Of a stretch of 64,000 bases of DNA, positions 10,234 to 19,589 are shown one piece after another. The first letter of the stretch is position 1, and the number at the start of each line of letters is the position of its first letter. Location of the stretch: the NCBI RefSeq assembly GCF_900230225.1, contig NZ_OCNH01000003.1, positions 434,001 through 498,000 on the forward strand. The letters run 5' to 3'. The stretch comes from Spirosoma fluviale (GTDB lineage: Bacteria; Bacteroidota; Bacteroidia; Cytophagales; Spirosomataceae). The translations under genes and the position numbers were made by a program. Below the pieces are notes generated by a model. That model searched no databases. It saw only the letters and a program-made list of their open reading frames with translations, and was not told where the DNA came from.

Positions 10234-11094
10234 ATGACCATCAAACCCATTGATATTGGCCCGTTCAAACTCGACGGAGGAGCCATGTTTGGCGTTGTGC
10301 CAAAAACTATCTGGCAAAAACAAAGCCCTGCCGATGATCGCAACCTTTGCAACTGGGCCTTACGCTGCCTGCTCGTCGAAAACGGCAACCGGCTCATGCT
10401 CGTCGATACCGGAACGGGCGATAAACAGGACGCTAAATTTTTTGGATTTTATGACCTGCCCAACGGCAAAACCCTGACCGGTGCCGTTGAGCAGGCCGGT
10501 TACTCCCTAAACGACGTAACAGACGTGTTATTGACTCACCTGCATTTCGACCACGCGGGCGGGGCCGTCCGGTACGCCGATGCGGGGCGTACAAAGCTCG
10601 AAGCGACCTTTCCACAAGCCGCCTACTGGAGTCATAGCGGGCAGTGGGATTGGGCTACGAATCCCAACCCCCGCGAACGGGCCACCTATCTGCGTGAGAA
10701 CTTTATCCCCTTACAGGCCAATGGACAGCTTCGCTTCACGGATAAAGAAGACCTGCAATTACCCGGCGTTGACCTGCTGTACATGGACGGCCACACCGAA
10801 AAAATGACGTTACCGCTGTTTCAACTCACGGGGAGCACCGGCTGGCCACGTACTGTCGTATTTTGCGCGGATCTGATTCCATCGGTTGCCCACGTACCCG
10901 TTCCGTATGTGATGGGCTACGACGTTCGGCCGTTGCTGACGATGGATGAAAAGACGCAGTTTCTCAATCGGGCTGTCGATGAAGACTGGCTGCTGGTTTT
11001 TGACCACGACCCCGTTTATGAAGCCGCTACGGTCGAACGCACTGAAAAAGGAATTCGTGTAAAGGAAAAAGGGCCTGTGGCCGAGTTACTGTAG
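10234..11094 (+). CDS. MBL-fold metallo-hydrolase
   Basis: A 286-residue cytoplasmic metallo-beta-lactamase-fold protein. The HLHFDH motif at residues 102-107 gives the first zinc site; later metal ligands fit SHSGQWDW, FCADLIPS and FDHD. The ATG at 10234 (MTIKPIDIGPFKLDGG) matches the usual start of this group, while a GTG 57 bases upstream would add an unrelated leader. The closest well-known relatives are quorum-quenching lactonase-like and glyoxalase II-like enzymes, but the substrate cannot be read from the sequence. It is divergent from the cytochrome b gene. Confidence 0.85.
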   Translation: MTIKPIDIGPFKLDGGAMFGVVPKTIWQKQSPADDRNLCNWALRCLLVENGNRLMLVDTGTGDKQDAKFFGFYDLPNGKTLTGAVEQAGYSLNDVTDVLLTHLHFDHAGGAVRYADAGRTKLEATFPQAAYWSHSGQWDWATNPNPRERATYLRENFIPLQANGQLRFTDKEDLQLPGVDLLYMDGHTEKMTLPLFQLTGSTGWPRTVVFCADLIPSVAHVPVPYVMGYDVRPLLTMDEKTQFLNRAVDEDWLLVFDHDPVYEAATVERTEKGIRVKEKGPVAELL

Positions 11095-11208
11095 CGCGGG
11101 TTCCCACGGCAACGGTCGGCCGTCCATGCTACAGCACAGCAACAGCACAAACCAAACTTGTATACGTACCGTTATCAAACCGAACATTGTTCATCTAGTA
11201 GTTGACTT

Positions 11209-11988
11209 ATGAGAGTAGGGTTAGTATTGTCTGGAGGAGGAGCACGGGGTATTGCCCATCTGGGTATCATCAAAGCCCTTCAGGAAATGGGGATACAGTT
11301 CGACCAGCTTGCCGGTACCAGCGCCGGGGCGATTGCCGGTGCGCTGCTGGCTCAGGGATACACACCCGACGAAAGCCTGAAAATCATTGAATCTTCCTCC
11401 TTTATGCGTCATTTGCGGCCCGCCTGGAACCGTATGGGGCTGCTGCGGCTGGATAACGTGGTGGAGCTTTATAAGAAATACATTCCTCACGACTCGTTCG
11501 AGGGGCTGAAAATTCCACTGCATGTGGTCGCCGTTGATCTCAACGCGGGTGAGCAGGTCGTTTTTGAGACGGGTGAACTGATCCGGCCTGTTCTGGCCTC
11601 GTGTTGTTTGCCGGGTATTTTTGAGCCCATGCTTATTCATAAGCGGCAGTTTGTGGATGGGGGCGTACTCAATAACTTACCCGTTGATGTGATCGAGAAT
11701 AAAGTTGACTTTCTGATCGGCTCGCACTGCAACGTGCTGGGACCCCGTAAACCGATCACCTCGATGCGCGGGGTCATTGAGCGTAGTCTGGTGCTGGCTG
11801 TTCAGAGCAAAACTCGGGATCGGTTTGCAAAGTGCAACGTCCTGATCGAACCTCCGCAACTGGCTCAGTACACAACAACTGACATTAGCAAAGCCAGAGA
11901 ATTATTTCGAATTGGGTATCAATATACCCGTTCTATGGCCATTGAGATTGGTAAAGCTTTAGATAAGCCCACATTGGAAACGTCGTAG
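11209..11988 (+). CDS. Patatin-like phospholipase
   Basis: A 259-residue serine hydrolase with a Ser-Asp dyad. All family signatures are present: the glycine-rich oxyanion loop GGGARG at residues 9-14, the nucleophile elbow GTSAG with Ser38, and DGG with Asp150. There is no signal peptide, so it is likely cytoplasmic or membrane-associated, like the RssA/YchK group of bacterial patatins. It is followed at 12008 by a terminator with a T-run, so it forms its own transcription unit. Confidence 0.92.
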   Translation: MRVGLVLSGGGARGIAHLGIIKALQEMGIQFDQLAGTSAGAIAGALLAQGYTPDESLKIIESSSFMRHLRPAWNRMGLLRLDNVVELYKKYIPHDSFEGLKIPLHVVAVDLNAGEQVVFETGELIRPVLASCCLPGIFEPMLIHKRQFVDGGVLNNLPVDVIENKVDFLIGSHCNVLGPRKPITSMRGVIERSLVLAVQSKTRDRFAKCNVLIEPPQLAQYTTTDISKARELFRIGYQYTRSMAIEIGKALDKPTLETS

Positions 11989-12007
11989 AGTATAGTACAG
12001 AGAGATT

Positions 12008-12040
12008 AAAAATGCCAAACTACCCAGTTTGGCATTTTTT
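12008..12040 (+). terminator. Rho-independent terminator after the patatin gene
   Basis: A perfect 14-bp stem (12008-12021 with 12026-12039), 4-nt loop and a run of six T. It lies 20 bases past the stop codon. Confidence 0.9.
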
Positions 12041-12366
12041 GTTTGAAGTGTTTGAGGAAAAAATATAAAGTTCTGATGATTGATCTGCAGGCACTCCTAA
12101 TAATTGGGGTTTACAAATCAGTCTAGGTGCTATTGTCAAGGGCTACTATTCTATTTGTTTAAGTATAAATACGACATTTTAACATCGTTTTAACACTGTA
12201 ATAGGTGCTTGATCAGGCTAATGATCAAAATAATATTTTGTACACGAAATAGTTAATGTTCTTAATGATAGGCCATGACTCTCTGAGGGAAAATTTTGAT
12301 AACTGTGATGCTTAGTATACTTTTGTTGAAAGTACTCATTTCTTAACTTACTAAACAGCTGTATTT
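12041..12366. other. AT-rich upstream region of SusC/SusD pair 1
   Basis: No reading frame of note. It holds the promoter described at 12296-12325 and a leader of about 40 bases. No anti-sigma or regulator gene is present upstream of this SusC. Confidence 0.5.
12296..12325 (+). promoter_or_regulatory. Bacteroidota-type promoter of susC pair 1
   Basis: TACTTTTG at 12318-12325 fits the TAnnTTTG -7 element. TTG at 12296-12298 lies 19 bases upstream as a possible -33 element. The start codon is 41 bases downstream. Confidence 0.55.
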
Positions 12367-15300
12367 ATGAGGAAAATTTTACTAATGAGCTTACTCCTGG
12401 TATGCTCATTTTGGCTTCCGGCATGGGCTCAGGAGCGAACAATTACAGGTAAGGTTACGGCCGCTGAAGATGGCACTCCTTTACCTGGTGTATCCGTTGT
12501 ATTGAAAGGTTTAGCCAGAGGTACGAATACCGATGCAAATGGCTCGTATTCATTAAATGCCCCCGCAAAAGGCGGAACACTCGTATTCAGCTTTGTTGGA
12601 TCGGCTACGCAGGAAATAGAAATTGGTAACCGTTCCGTTATTGACGTTAAACTGGCTAACGACGCCAAGCAACTGGGCGAAGTTGTTGTAACGGCTTTGG
12701 GCCAGCAACGAGATAAGAAGGCTCTGGCCTATGCTGTCTCCAACGTAAAGGGAGATGTGCTCCAGCAACGCTCCGAGCCAGACCCACTGCGGGCACTGTC
12801 GGGTAAAGTGCCGGGGGTGAATATTACGGCCGGTAACGGAGCCCCGGGTGCGGGTACCCGCATTACCATCCGGGGTAACAACTCCTTTACAGGCAATAAC
12901 CAGCCCCTGTTCGTTGTGGATGGTATCCCCTTCGATAACTCAGTAAACACGCCCCAAAATGGTAGCCAGGGGTACAATCAGAACACAGTGACCACAAACC
13001 GGGCTTATGACATCGATCCCAACAACATCGAAGCCATGACCGTGTTGAAAGGTGCTGCCGCATCGGCTCTGTACGGCTCACGGGCGGCCAACGGTGTAAT
13101 CGTTATTACGACCAAATCGGGCAGCAAGTCGGCACGGAAAGGTCTTGAGATCAACTTCAACTCGTCGTACTCCGTCGAAAACGTATCGACGGTGCCGGAT
13201 TATCAGGATACGTATACGCAGGGCTCTAACCAGACCTACAACGGTGGCTTTATTGGAAACTGGGGAACCGTTTTTCCATCTGAAGTTGACCGCATCAACG
13301 CAGGTTTGGGTTTTGAGCGCTATTCGAAAGTAGTTGATCCGGATTATCCAGCGGGAACCATTCCGCATCCACTGGTCGACGCAACGGTTCCTTACGGTGC
13401 TGCCCGTTTCCAAACGGCTTTCCCGGAATTGTTACAGGCAAATGGCCGGGGTATTGCTGTGCCACTTCAGCCTTACGATATCATTGGCGGTTTTTTTAAG
13501 ACCGGTAAAGTAATGGAAAATGGTATCCAGATCAATTCGACCGGCGATAAAACGTCGCTGAACGCATCGGTCTCGAGAACCAAAAACGAGGGAATCATTC
13601 CGAACTCGTTTACCGACCGTACCACCCTGAGTTTTGGTGGTAACGCTACCCTTAGCAACACGATCAACGTAGCCGGTAGTGTAGCCTATACAAACACCAA
13701 CCAGCAAAGCCCACAGTCGGGCGCCGGTTACTACGCTGACTATGGCGGGCTAGCATCTGCCGGTTCGATCTACAGCCGTTTATTCTATCTGCCCCGTAAC
13801 TACGACCTGAACGGCTATCCGTTTGAAAACCCTGTAGACGGCTCGAACGTATTCTACCGGGCACTGGATAACCCACTCTGGACCGCGAAGTACAACCTCT
13901 ATAACTCTGCTGTAAACCGGATTTACGGAAATATGACGTTGAGTTATGACATTACGCCCTGGCTGAACTTTACGGCTCGCGGTGGAATCAACACTTATTC
14001 CGAAACGCGTAAAAACGTGCTCCGCCCAGGTGGTTCCTTTGCTCCCCTCGGCTCGGTATCCCGGCAGGATTTGACGAAGACAGAAGTTGATTTCACCTTC
14101 CTGGCCACCGCACAGCACGATTTCTCGGAAAAAATAAATGCCAAACTGCTGGTTGGTTTCAACCCGAACCAGCGGACCTACACCGAATCGGCCATCGCTG
14201 GCGCACCCGTTATTGATCCGAACATTCTGACGATTGGGGGAACACTAAACCAGAATGCGGCCGATTATCGGAACCAGCGCCGGTTATACGGAATTTTCAG
14301 TGAGTTGACAGTAGGGTATGGCAACTTCCTGTTCCTGACGGCTTCGGTTCGAAATGACCAATCATCGACGCTGCCAGCCAGCAACAACAGCTACTACTAC
14401 CCGGCTGTATCCGGTTCGTTTGTCTTCACCGATGTGCTGAACCTGCCAAAGAACATTATCAATTTGGGTAAACTACGGGCCAACTACGCCAAAGTGGGTA
14501 AGGATGCCGATCCCTATCAGGTATTTACGGCCTATAACCTCGGTCGTACGTTCTACAATGGTACCGCCATCTCAACGGCCACGCTGCCCAGCCAGCTTAA
14601 CAACCTCAATCTGAAACCTGAGTTTACATCAGAGGTTGAGTTGGGGACTGAGTTGCAATTCTTCAACAATCGGATTGGTATTGACGCGGCTTACTTTGAT
14701 CGTGTATCGACCGACCTGATCGTTACCCGGGAGTTACCCCGCACATCAGGCTTTGCGAATGAGATTACCAACGCCGGTAAAATCTCTAACAAAGGTTGGG
14801 AAGTGGGCCTGACGCTCGTTCCGCTACGGATGGCCAATGGTCTGACCTGGACGTCCTACTTTGCATACACTAGTATCAAGTCGAAAGTTGAAGATGCCGG
14901 TCCGGGTGGCGAAATCTTCATTGGTGGTACCGGCCTTACGTCGCTGGGAACCATTTTCCGCAATGGCCTGCCCTATGGACAGATCATCGGATCGAAGAAT
15001 GCCCGGGATGAAAGCGGTAATCTGCTGATCAACCCGTCGACCGGACTTCCAATTCGGGCGGCTCAGTCAAGCATCATTGGCGACCCGAATACGAAATTCC
15101 AGGTAGGCTGGACCAACACGGTAAACTTCAAAAATTTCTCGCTGAGCGTACTGCTCGACTACAAAGCTGGTGGCAGTCTGTTCTCCAGCACGGCAGCGTC
15201 GTTGCTGTTGCGTGGCCAGCTCAAGAATTCTGAAGATCGTGAAGGTATGCGGGTAATTCCGGGTGTGCTGGGCGATCCGGCTACCTACAAGCCACTTGTA

Positions 15301-15672
15301 GGTGACAATGGTCAGCCGATAAAAAACACCATCGCCATGACTGCCTTCCAGTATCACTTTACGGATGGCTATGGTGCTTATGGTGCCGATGAAGTAAACA
15401 TCTACGATGCCACGGTTGTGCGCCTGCGGGAAATTTCTTTGGGCTATAGCGTACCCAAAGATTTCCTGAAGCGGTACGCAAAAGTACTTGGCAGCCTGCG
15501 TCTGTCGGTATCGGGTCGTAACCTGTGGTTCTATGCACCCAACATGCTGAAAGGGCTGAACTTCGACCCTGAAGTACTGTCAAACTTCGCCGATTCGAAC
15601 ATCCAGGGCTTTGACCTGGGCGCTTCGCCATCGACACGTCGTTTCGGTATCAACCTCAATGCTTCATTCTAA
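12367..15672 (+). CDS. SusC/RagA-type TonB-dependent outer-membrane transporter (pair 1)
   Basis: A 1101-residue active importer of the SusC family. The order is: signal peptide ending AWAQ; carboxypeptidase-regulatory-like domain (about 22-105, GKVTAAEDGTPLPGVSVV); plug domain with VTALG, the SusC signature DPNNIEAMTVLKGAAASALYGSRAANGVI and TTKSGS; and a 22-strand barrel ending in a terminal Phe. It works with the SusD lipoprotein 63 bases downstream, which caps the barrel. No carbohydrate-active enzyme is adjacent, so the substrate is unknown. Its signal and regulatory domain closely resemble those of pairs 2 and 4. Confidence 0.95.
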   Translation: MRKILLMSLLLVCSFWLPAWAQERTITGKVTAAEDGTPLPGVSVVLKGLARGTNTDANGSYSLNAPAKGGTLVFSFVGSATQEIEIGNRSVIDVKLANDAKQLGEVVVTALGQQRDKKALAYAVSNVKGDVLQQRSEPDPLRALSGKVPGVNITAGNGAPGAGTRITIRGNNSFTGNNQPLFVVDGIPFDNSVNTPQNGSQGYNQNTVTTNRAYDIDPNNIEAMTVLKGAAASALYGSRAANGVIVITTKSGSKSARKGLEINFNSSYSVENVSTVPDYQDTYTQGSNQTYNGGFIGNWGTVFPSEVDRINAGLGFERYSKVVDPDYPAGTIPHPLVDATVPYGAARFQTAFPELLQANGRGIAVPLQPYDIIGGFFKTGKVMENGIQINSTGDKTSLNASVSRTKNEGIIPNSFTDRTTLSFGGNATLSNTINVAGSVAYTNTNQQSPQSGAGYYADYGGLASAGSIYSRLFYLPRNYDLNGYPFENPVDGSNVFYRALDNPLWTAKYNLYNSAVNRIYGNMTLSYDITPWLNFTARGGINTYSETRKNVLRPGGSFAPLGSVSRQDLTKTEVDFTFLATAQHDFSEKINAKLLVGFNPNQRTYTESAIAGAPVIDPNILTIGGTLNQNAADYRNQRRLYGIFSELTVGYGNFLFLTASVRNDQSSTLPASNNSYYYPAVSGSFVFTDVLNLPKNIINLGKLRANYAKVGKDADPYQVFTAYNLGRTFYNGTAISTATLPSQLNNLNLKPEFTSEVELGTELQFFNNRIGIDAAYFDRVSTDLIVTRELPRTSGFANEITNAGKISNKGWEVGLTLVPLRMANGLTWTSYFAYTSIKSKVEDAGPGGEIFIGGTGLTSLGTIFRNGLPYGQIIGSKNARDESGNLLINPSTGLPIRAAQSSIIGDPNTKFQVGWTNTVNFKNFSLSVLLDYKAGGSLFSSTAASLLLRGQLKNSEDREGMRVIPGVLGDPATYKPLVGDNGQPIKNTIAMTAFQYHFTDGYGAYGADEVNIYDATVVRLREISLGYSVPKDFLKRYAKVLGSLRLSVSGRNLWFYAPNMLKGLNFDPEVLSNFADSNIQGFDLGASPSTRRFGINLNASF

Positions 15673-15680
15673 CTACGATC

Positions 15681-15707
15681 AGGAAGATCTGCCTGACAGA
15701 TCTTCCT
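15681..15707 (+). terminator. Intra-operon hairpin between susC and susD of pair 1
   Basis: A perfect 11-bp stem (15681-15691 with 15697-15707) with a 5-nt loop, followed by CATTAAAAA rather than a T-run. It may lower susD expression relative to susC or stabilise the susC 3' end. Confidence 0.5.
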
Positions 15708-15735
15708 CATTAAAAATTCTAACTAAGCAGTTACG

Positions 15736-17463
15736 ATGATCAAAAATAAAAACATTGTCAGGACACTGGCACTGGCTGGATTTATAAGCATAGTCAGCTC
15801 GTGTAATTATACCGATCTGGATATCAATACAGATCCGAACAAACCAGCAAGCGGTTCTTTGGGTCTTCTGTTACCTGTAGCGGAAAATGCGGCCCGTGAT
15901 GCATTCACGAGTATCAATAGCAGTGCTATGGGCTTTGCCGGGCTCTGGAATTCCAACGATTCCTATAACCTGAGCAATACAAGTTTCCAGGGAACCTGGA
16001 ATGATGCTTACCGAAACATGCAGAGCATAGAAGAAATGCTGCGGGCTACGGAAGATGGTAAGAATCCTCGCTACCGGGGAATCGCCCTGGTGCTCAAGGC
16101 ATATTCGATGGGCAACTATGTAGATATGTTTGGCGATATGCCGTATACAGAAGCCTGGAAAGGAAATACGGCTCAACCAAATACATCGCCTGTATTCGAT
16201 AAGGATGCTGCCATTTACGAGGATCTGCTCAAACTGTGCGATCAGGCTATTGTCGAACTGGCTAAAGCTCAGCCTGTTGCCGTTATCAATGACTACATGG
16301 GTGGAGGTAACGCCACTACCTGGACTCGGATTGCCAGAACGGTGAAGCTGCGCCTGTTGCTTACCTCGCGCAAAGGCCGTACCAATGGCAATGCTGAATT
16401 GAAGGCGGCTTTCGATGCGGGCGGGTTTATCTCAACCCCTGCTCAGAACTGGTCTTACCTGTATTCCAAGCAGATTTCGCCGGAGCGCAACACGCACCCC
16501 TGGTTTATTACCTATACCGGTACATCGGACCCAACCTACATCAACCACCAGTTGATGGGCGAAATGATGCTGAACAAAGATCCGCGTCTGCCTTTTTACT
16601 TCTACCGGCAAACGTCACGGATTCTTGACCAGAATAACCCAACCGACCGGGGTACTACGCCTTTTGGCGGATCGTATCTGCCGCTTCGGGCTTCGTTCCT
16701 GGACGAATACAAAAAAGCATTCGGTATTACCGGTGCTATACCGGCTACTGATCTGGCTTACATTGCCGGTTTCTTCGGACGTGACCGCGCCGATGTATCG
16801 GGTGCGGCTGCCGATGGACCACTACGTACGGCTCCCGGTACCTATCCAGCGGGTGGTGTTTATTCGGACCGGACTGTGGCCGCTGTAGCCCTCACGGGTC
16901 AGGCAGCACTCAACTTCGGTGGTGACGGTATGTGGCCGCTGATCCACAGCTGGAACACGAAGTATTATCAGGTCGAAGCGATTCTGGACGGAACCGGTGT
17001 AACAGGCGACCCCAAGGCTCTTTTTGAAGCAGCCATGCGTGAGCAAATTGCCGTGGTTGTAGCCCAGGGCCTTAAATCAGATCCTACCCGGGCAAAAGCA
17101 CCTGCGCAGACTGAAATCGACGCCTATGTGAAAGCATGGCTGGACCTGTACGATGCGGCTACGTCCAATCAGTCTAGACTGAACGTAGTAGCCAAGCAAA
17201 TCTGGTTCTGTTCATGGGGACAAGGCATGGATATGTGGAACCTGCAACGCCGGACCGGGTACCCTATTCAAAGTCAGTTCAAACAGTTCTCGATCGGTAT
17301 ACAAGCTCCGATTTCAAAGCCACCACGCCAGTATGCGCTTCGGTTGCCCTATCCGCAGTCTGAAGGTGCCCTGAATCCGAATGCAACTAAGTACGTTGCC
17401 GATGTGATTTTTGACCGGGATCCGATTTTCTGGGACAAAGTAAAAGTTAAGTGGGAGTACTAG
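15736..17463 (+). CDS. SusD/RagB-family outer-membrane lipoprotein (pair 1)
   Basis: A 575-residue surface lipoprotein that captures substrate for the upstream SusC. The signal peptide ends in the lipobox VSSC (Cys near residue 23), followed by DINTDPN and later YVDMFGDMPYTEA. These motifs mark the SusD-like subgroup that is distinct from the starch-type SusD. TPR-like helices dominate the N-terminal half. This subgroup differs from the SusD proteins of pairs 3 to 5 in this window. The next gene, a small lipoprotein, is 70 bases downstream, so the unit is probably SusC, SusD and the lipoprotein. Confidence 0.92.
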   Translation: MIKNKNIVRTLALAGFISIVSSCNYTDLDINTDPNKPASGSLGLLLPVAENAARDAFTSINSSAMGFAGLWNSNDSYNLSNTSFQGTWNDAYRNMQSIEEMLRATEDGKNPRYRGIALVLKAYSMGNYVDMFGDMPYTEAWKGNTAQPNTSPVFDKDAAIYEDLLKLCDQAIVELAKAQPVAVINDYMGGGNATTWTRIARTVKLRLLLTSRKGRTNGNAELKAAFDAGGFISTPAQNWSYLYSKQISPERNTHPWFITYTGTSDPTYINHQLMGEMMLNKDPRLPFYFYRQTSRILDQNNPTDRGTTPFGGSYLPLRASFLDEYKKAFGITGAIPATDLAYIAGFFGRDRADVSGAAADGPLRTAPGTYPAGGVYSDRTVAAVALTGQAALNFGGDGMWPLIHSWNTKYYQVEAILDGTGVTGDPKALFEAAMREQIAVVVAQGLKSDPTRAKAPAQTEIDAYVKAWLDLYDAATSNQSRLNVVAKQIWFCSWGQGMDMWNLQRRTGYPIQSQFKQFSIGIQAPISKPPRQYALRLPYPQSEGALNPNATKYVADVIFDRDPIFWDKVKVKWEY

Positions 17464-17477
17464 GAAAATCATAGCTG

Positions 17478-17509
17478 CAGACTGCGCACTTCTAAACGTG
17501 TGCAGTCTG
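17478..17509 (+). other. Intercistronic hairpin after susD pair 1
   Basis: A 12-bp stem (17478-17489 with 17498-17509) including one G-T pair, with no T-run. It ends 24 bases before the start of the next gene and may act as an mRNA-stability or attenuation element. Confidence 0.45.
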
Positions 17510-17533
17510 TGGGTAAACCAGATAATGACAGAG

Positions 17534-18226
17534 ATGAAACAACTCTTTTTATATTCATTAACGGCAGCAGTTATGTTGCTGGTGGGTTGCCAGGACGAGT
17601 CACTCAACCCAAACAAGCCATGGGAGCCAGCGGTGCACGCCCTGGGGGTTTTTGACGGAGTAGCCGAAACCGGTAAAGCCAACTTTGCTACCAATGCAAA
17701 AAACTTTCCGCTCACGGGACAGGATGCCGCAAAGATTGACTTCAAAATCCGGTGGGTGTCGCTCGATAACAAATTGGCAGTTAGTAAAATAGTTGTCAAG
17801 GTAGACATGGTTGAGTCGTATACCGATCCCGACGGTAACCCAAAGACGGTATCGCTGGGCAACGGAGGGAAGGTGGTGAAAACGATTGAAGCACCGGCGG
17901 CCAACCGCCAGTGGAATGCGTTTAGCCTTTCTCCTGCTGAAATCTACGCGCTTTACAAGGATGCCACGGTTAAATACGATAAGGTAAACGCGGTAAAGGT
18001 GTTTGAGAATCCGGCCCGTCCCCGGCCTGCTGGCGCTCGTCTACAAGGTGCACAGGTAGTAGGCGGTAAAACGGTTGCCAATGCCGATGCGTTTGTGGTG
18101 AGCTGGGAGTTAACGACAACGGATGGCCTGGTATTTAAAGTCTGGAACGAAGAGAGCATCTGCCTCGATCCAACGCCCGTATCGCAGGCTAACTCCAATT
18201 GCCGCCTGAACTTCACCGTTCGGTAA
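17534..18226 (+). CDS. Lipoprotein of unknown function linked to SusC/SusD pair 1
   Basis: I do not recognise the family. The ATG at 17534 gives MKQLFLYSLTAAVMLLVGC, a signal peptide with lipobox LVGC; an ATG 9 bases upstream is also possible. The mature protein (about 210 residues) looks all-beta and lists repeated short strands (KIDFKIRWVSLDNKLAVSKIVV and VVSWELTTTDGLVFKVW). A late Cys pair (SICLDPT and NCRLN) could form a disulfide. Its place after SusD suggests a surface accessory lipoprotein of the same uptake system. It ends at a terminator at 18248. Confidence 0.75.
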   Translation: MKQLFLYSLTAAVMLLVGCQDESLNPNKPWEPAVHALGVFDGVAETGKANFATNAKNFPLTGQDAAKIDFKIRWVSLDNKLAVSKIVVKVDMVESYTDPDGNPKTVSLGNGGKVVKTIEAPAANRQWNAFSLSPAEIYALYKDATVKYDKVNAVKVFENPARPRPAGARLQGAQVVGGKTVANADAFVVSWELTTTDGLVFKVWNEESICLDPTPVSQANSNCRLNFTVR

Positions 18227-18247
18227 TCGCGGTAACAATTCATTGAC

Positions 18248-18283
18248 TAGCAGCAGCGGGGTAACCCGTTGCTGCTATTTTTG
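18248..18283 (+). terminator. Rho-independent terminator of the pair 1 operon
   Basis: A 13-bp stem (18248-18260 with 18265-18277, one G-T pair), 4-nt loop and a T-run. The T-run is shared with the following promoter. Confidence 0.8.
18276..18283 (+). promoter_or_regulatory. -7 element overlapping the preceding terminator
   Basis: TATTTTTG fits TAnnTTTG and lies 14 bases before the ATG at 18298. The same bases form the end of the upstream terminator stem and its T-run, leaving a very short leader. Confidence 0.45.
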
Positions 18284-18297
18284 TATATTCGACTACC

Positions 18298-19581
18298 ATG
18301 AAGAAAGGGCTACTTGAATTCGTATTGCTTTGGTTACTAACGGCTCCTGAGATGGTGGCCCAAATACCGACCTACACGACCGATATTCAGCCTATTCTTG
18401 CCCAACACTGCGCTCCCTGTCACCATCCCGGCGGGCTGGGACCGTTTAGCCTGCTGACCTACGAAGACGTAGTCAAACGGGGTAAGTTCGTCGCGAAAGT
18501 TACCCAGATTCGTTACATGCCGCCTTTCCCGGCCGATCGCGAGTTTCAACATTACGCTAACGAACGAGGCCTTTCAGAAACCGAAATCAGTACAATTCAG
18601 GCCTGGGTGCGGGGAGGAATGGTGCGGGGGGTACAGGGCATGGGGCAAAGGGCAGGGGGTAGAGGACAGGGGGTAGAAGGAAGCTCGACAGATAACGAAC
18701 CCTCTGCCCTTACCCCTTTGCCCCCTGCCCGTACACCGGATCTTGTTTTGCGTATGAAACCCTATGGGATCAGGGGCGACGCACGGGAGGACTTTCGGTA
18801 TTTCCACGTACCTATGGGGTTAACGCAGGACATCTGGGTCGAAGCCATCGAGTTTGTGCCCGGCAACCGAAAGCTGCTCCACCATAGCCGATTGATGATC
18901 GATTCTACGGGTACTATGGCCGGTATTGACGGCATTACGGAAGAAGACCCTCGCTTGCGCGACTTTCAGAAAACACCACTTGCCGACGAGTTCCTCTATG
19001 GATGGGTGCCGGGGAATGACCGGGTAACATTTCCAGACGGAGCTGCCAAGCGAATTCGGGCGGGTAGTGACCTGATTCTTAATATTCATTATTCACCGTC
19101 GGCAAAAGCCGATCAGGACCAGTCGGAAGTACGGCTGTATTTTGCCAGAAAACCGGTGGAGCGAGTCGTGAAAACGCTTACGCTCACGGAAAACAATGTG
19201 ACAAATCAGCCGTTTCAACTGCCTGCCAATGCCAAACCAACGTTCTACATGAACTACGGCCCACTACCTGACACCGTCCGGCTGCTATCTGTTTTGCCGC
19301 ATATGCATCGATTGGGCAAGTCGGTGCGGGCGTTTGCTATAACACCCGATGGCAATGTGATCAATCTGATAAAAATCGATGCCTGGGATTATAACTGGCA
19401 ATTATCTTATTTCTTTAAGGAGCCGCTTGTGCTGCCCAAAGGGGCCACCATCATTGCTGAAGCTAGTTACGATAACACAGACCAGAATCCCCTCAATCCA
19501 AACCGCCCCGCCCGAACCGTGGGCTACGGCTGGAACTCGACGGATGAAATGATGAATCTGGTGTTCTACTACATAAAATAG
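18298..19581 (+). CDS. Cytochrome c / copper type II monooxygenase-like periplasmic protein
   Basis: A 427-residue secreted protein. After a signal peptide (ending MVAQ) comes a cytochrome c domain with the heme motif CAPCH at residues 38-42 and a later Met-containing PPFPAD loop. The second half resembles the copper type II ascorbate-dependent monooxygenase fold (PHM/DBM family): LLHHSRLMID gives a His pair and LPHMHRLGKS gives the HxH pair His335/His337. Oxidation of an unknown substrate is inferred; the family in Bacteroidota is poorly characterised. The linker at about residues 112-147 comes from a palindromic insertion (see 18629-18737). A membrane redoxin converges 8 bases downstream. 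Confidence 0.8.
   Translation: MKKGLLEFVLLWLLTAPEMVAQIPTYTTDIQPILAQHCAPCHHPGGLGPFSLLTYEDVVKRGKFVAKVTQIRYMPPFPADREFQHYANERGLSETEISTIQAWVRGGMVRGVQGMGQRAGGRGQGVEGSSTDNEPSALTPLPPARTPDLVLRMKPYGIRGDAREDFRYFHVPMGLTQDIWVEAIEFVPGNRKLLHHSRLMIDSTGTMAGIDGITEEDPRLRDFQKTPLADEFLYGWVPGNDRVTFPDGAAKRIRAGSDLILNIHYSPSAKADQDQSEVRLYFARKPVERVVKTLTLTENNVTNQPFQLPANAKPTFYMNYGPLPDTVRLLSVLPHMHRLGKSVRAFAITPDGNVINLIKIDAWDYNWQLSYFFKEPLVLPKGATIIAEASYDNTDQNPLNPNRPARTVGYGWNSTDEMMNLVFYYIK
18629..18737. repeat. Palindromic GC-rich insertion inside the cytochrome c/copper monooxygenase gene
   Basis: About 109 bases forming a large imperfect inverted repeat. The left arm is rich in GGGGCAAAGGGCAGGGGG and the right arm carries the complementary CCCCTTTGCCCCCTGCCC, with GTAC near both outer ends. 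The left arm also repeats CAGGGGGTAGA twice. It is translated in frame as a Gly/Gln then Pro-rich linker. Confidence 0.7.
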
Positions 19582-19589
19582 GCAACTTT

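Noticed and set aside
11088..11143. Weak inverted repeat CTGTAGC ... GCTACAG after the MBL gene
   Set aside because: Only 7 bp of outer pairing with a large interior; possibly a decayed member of the palindrome family, but too weak to call.
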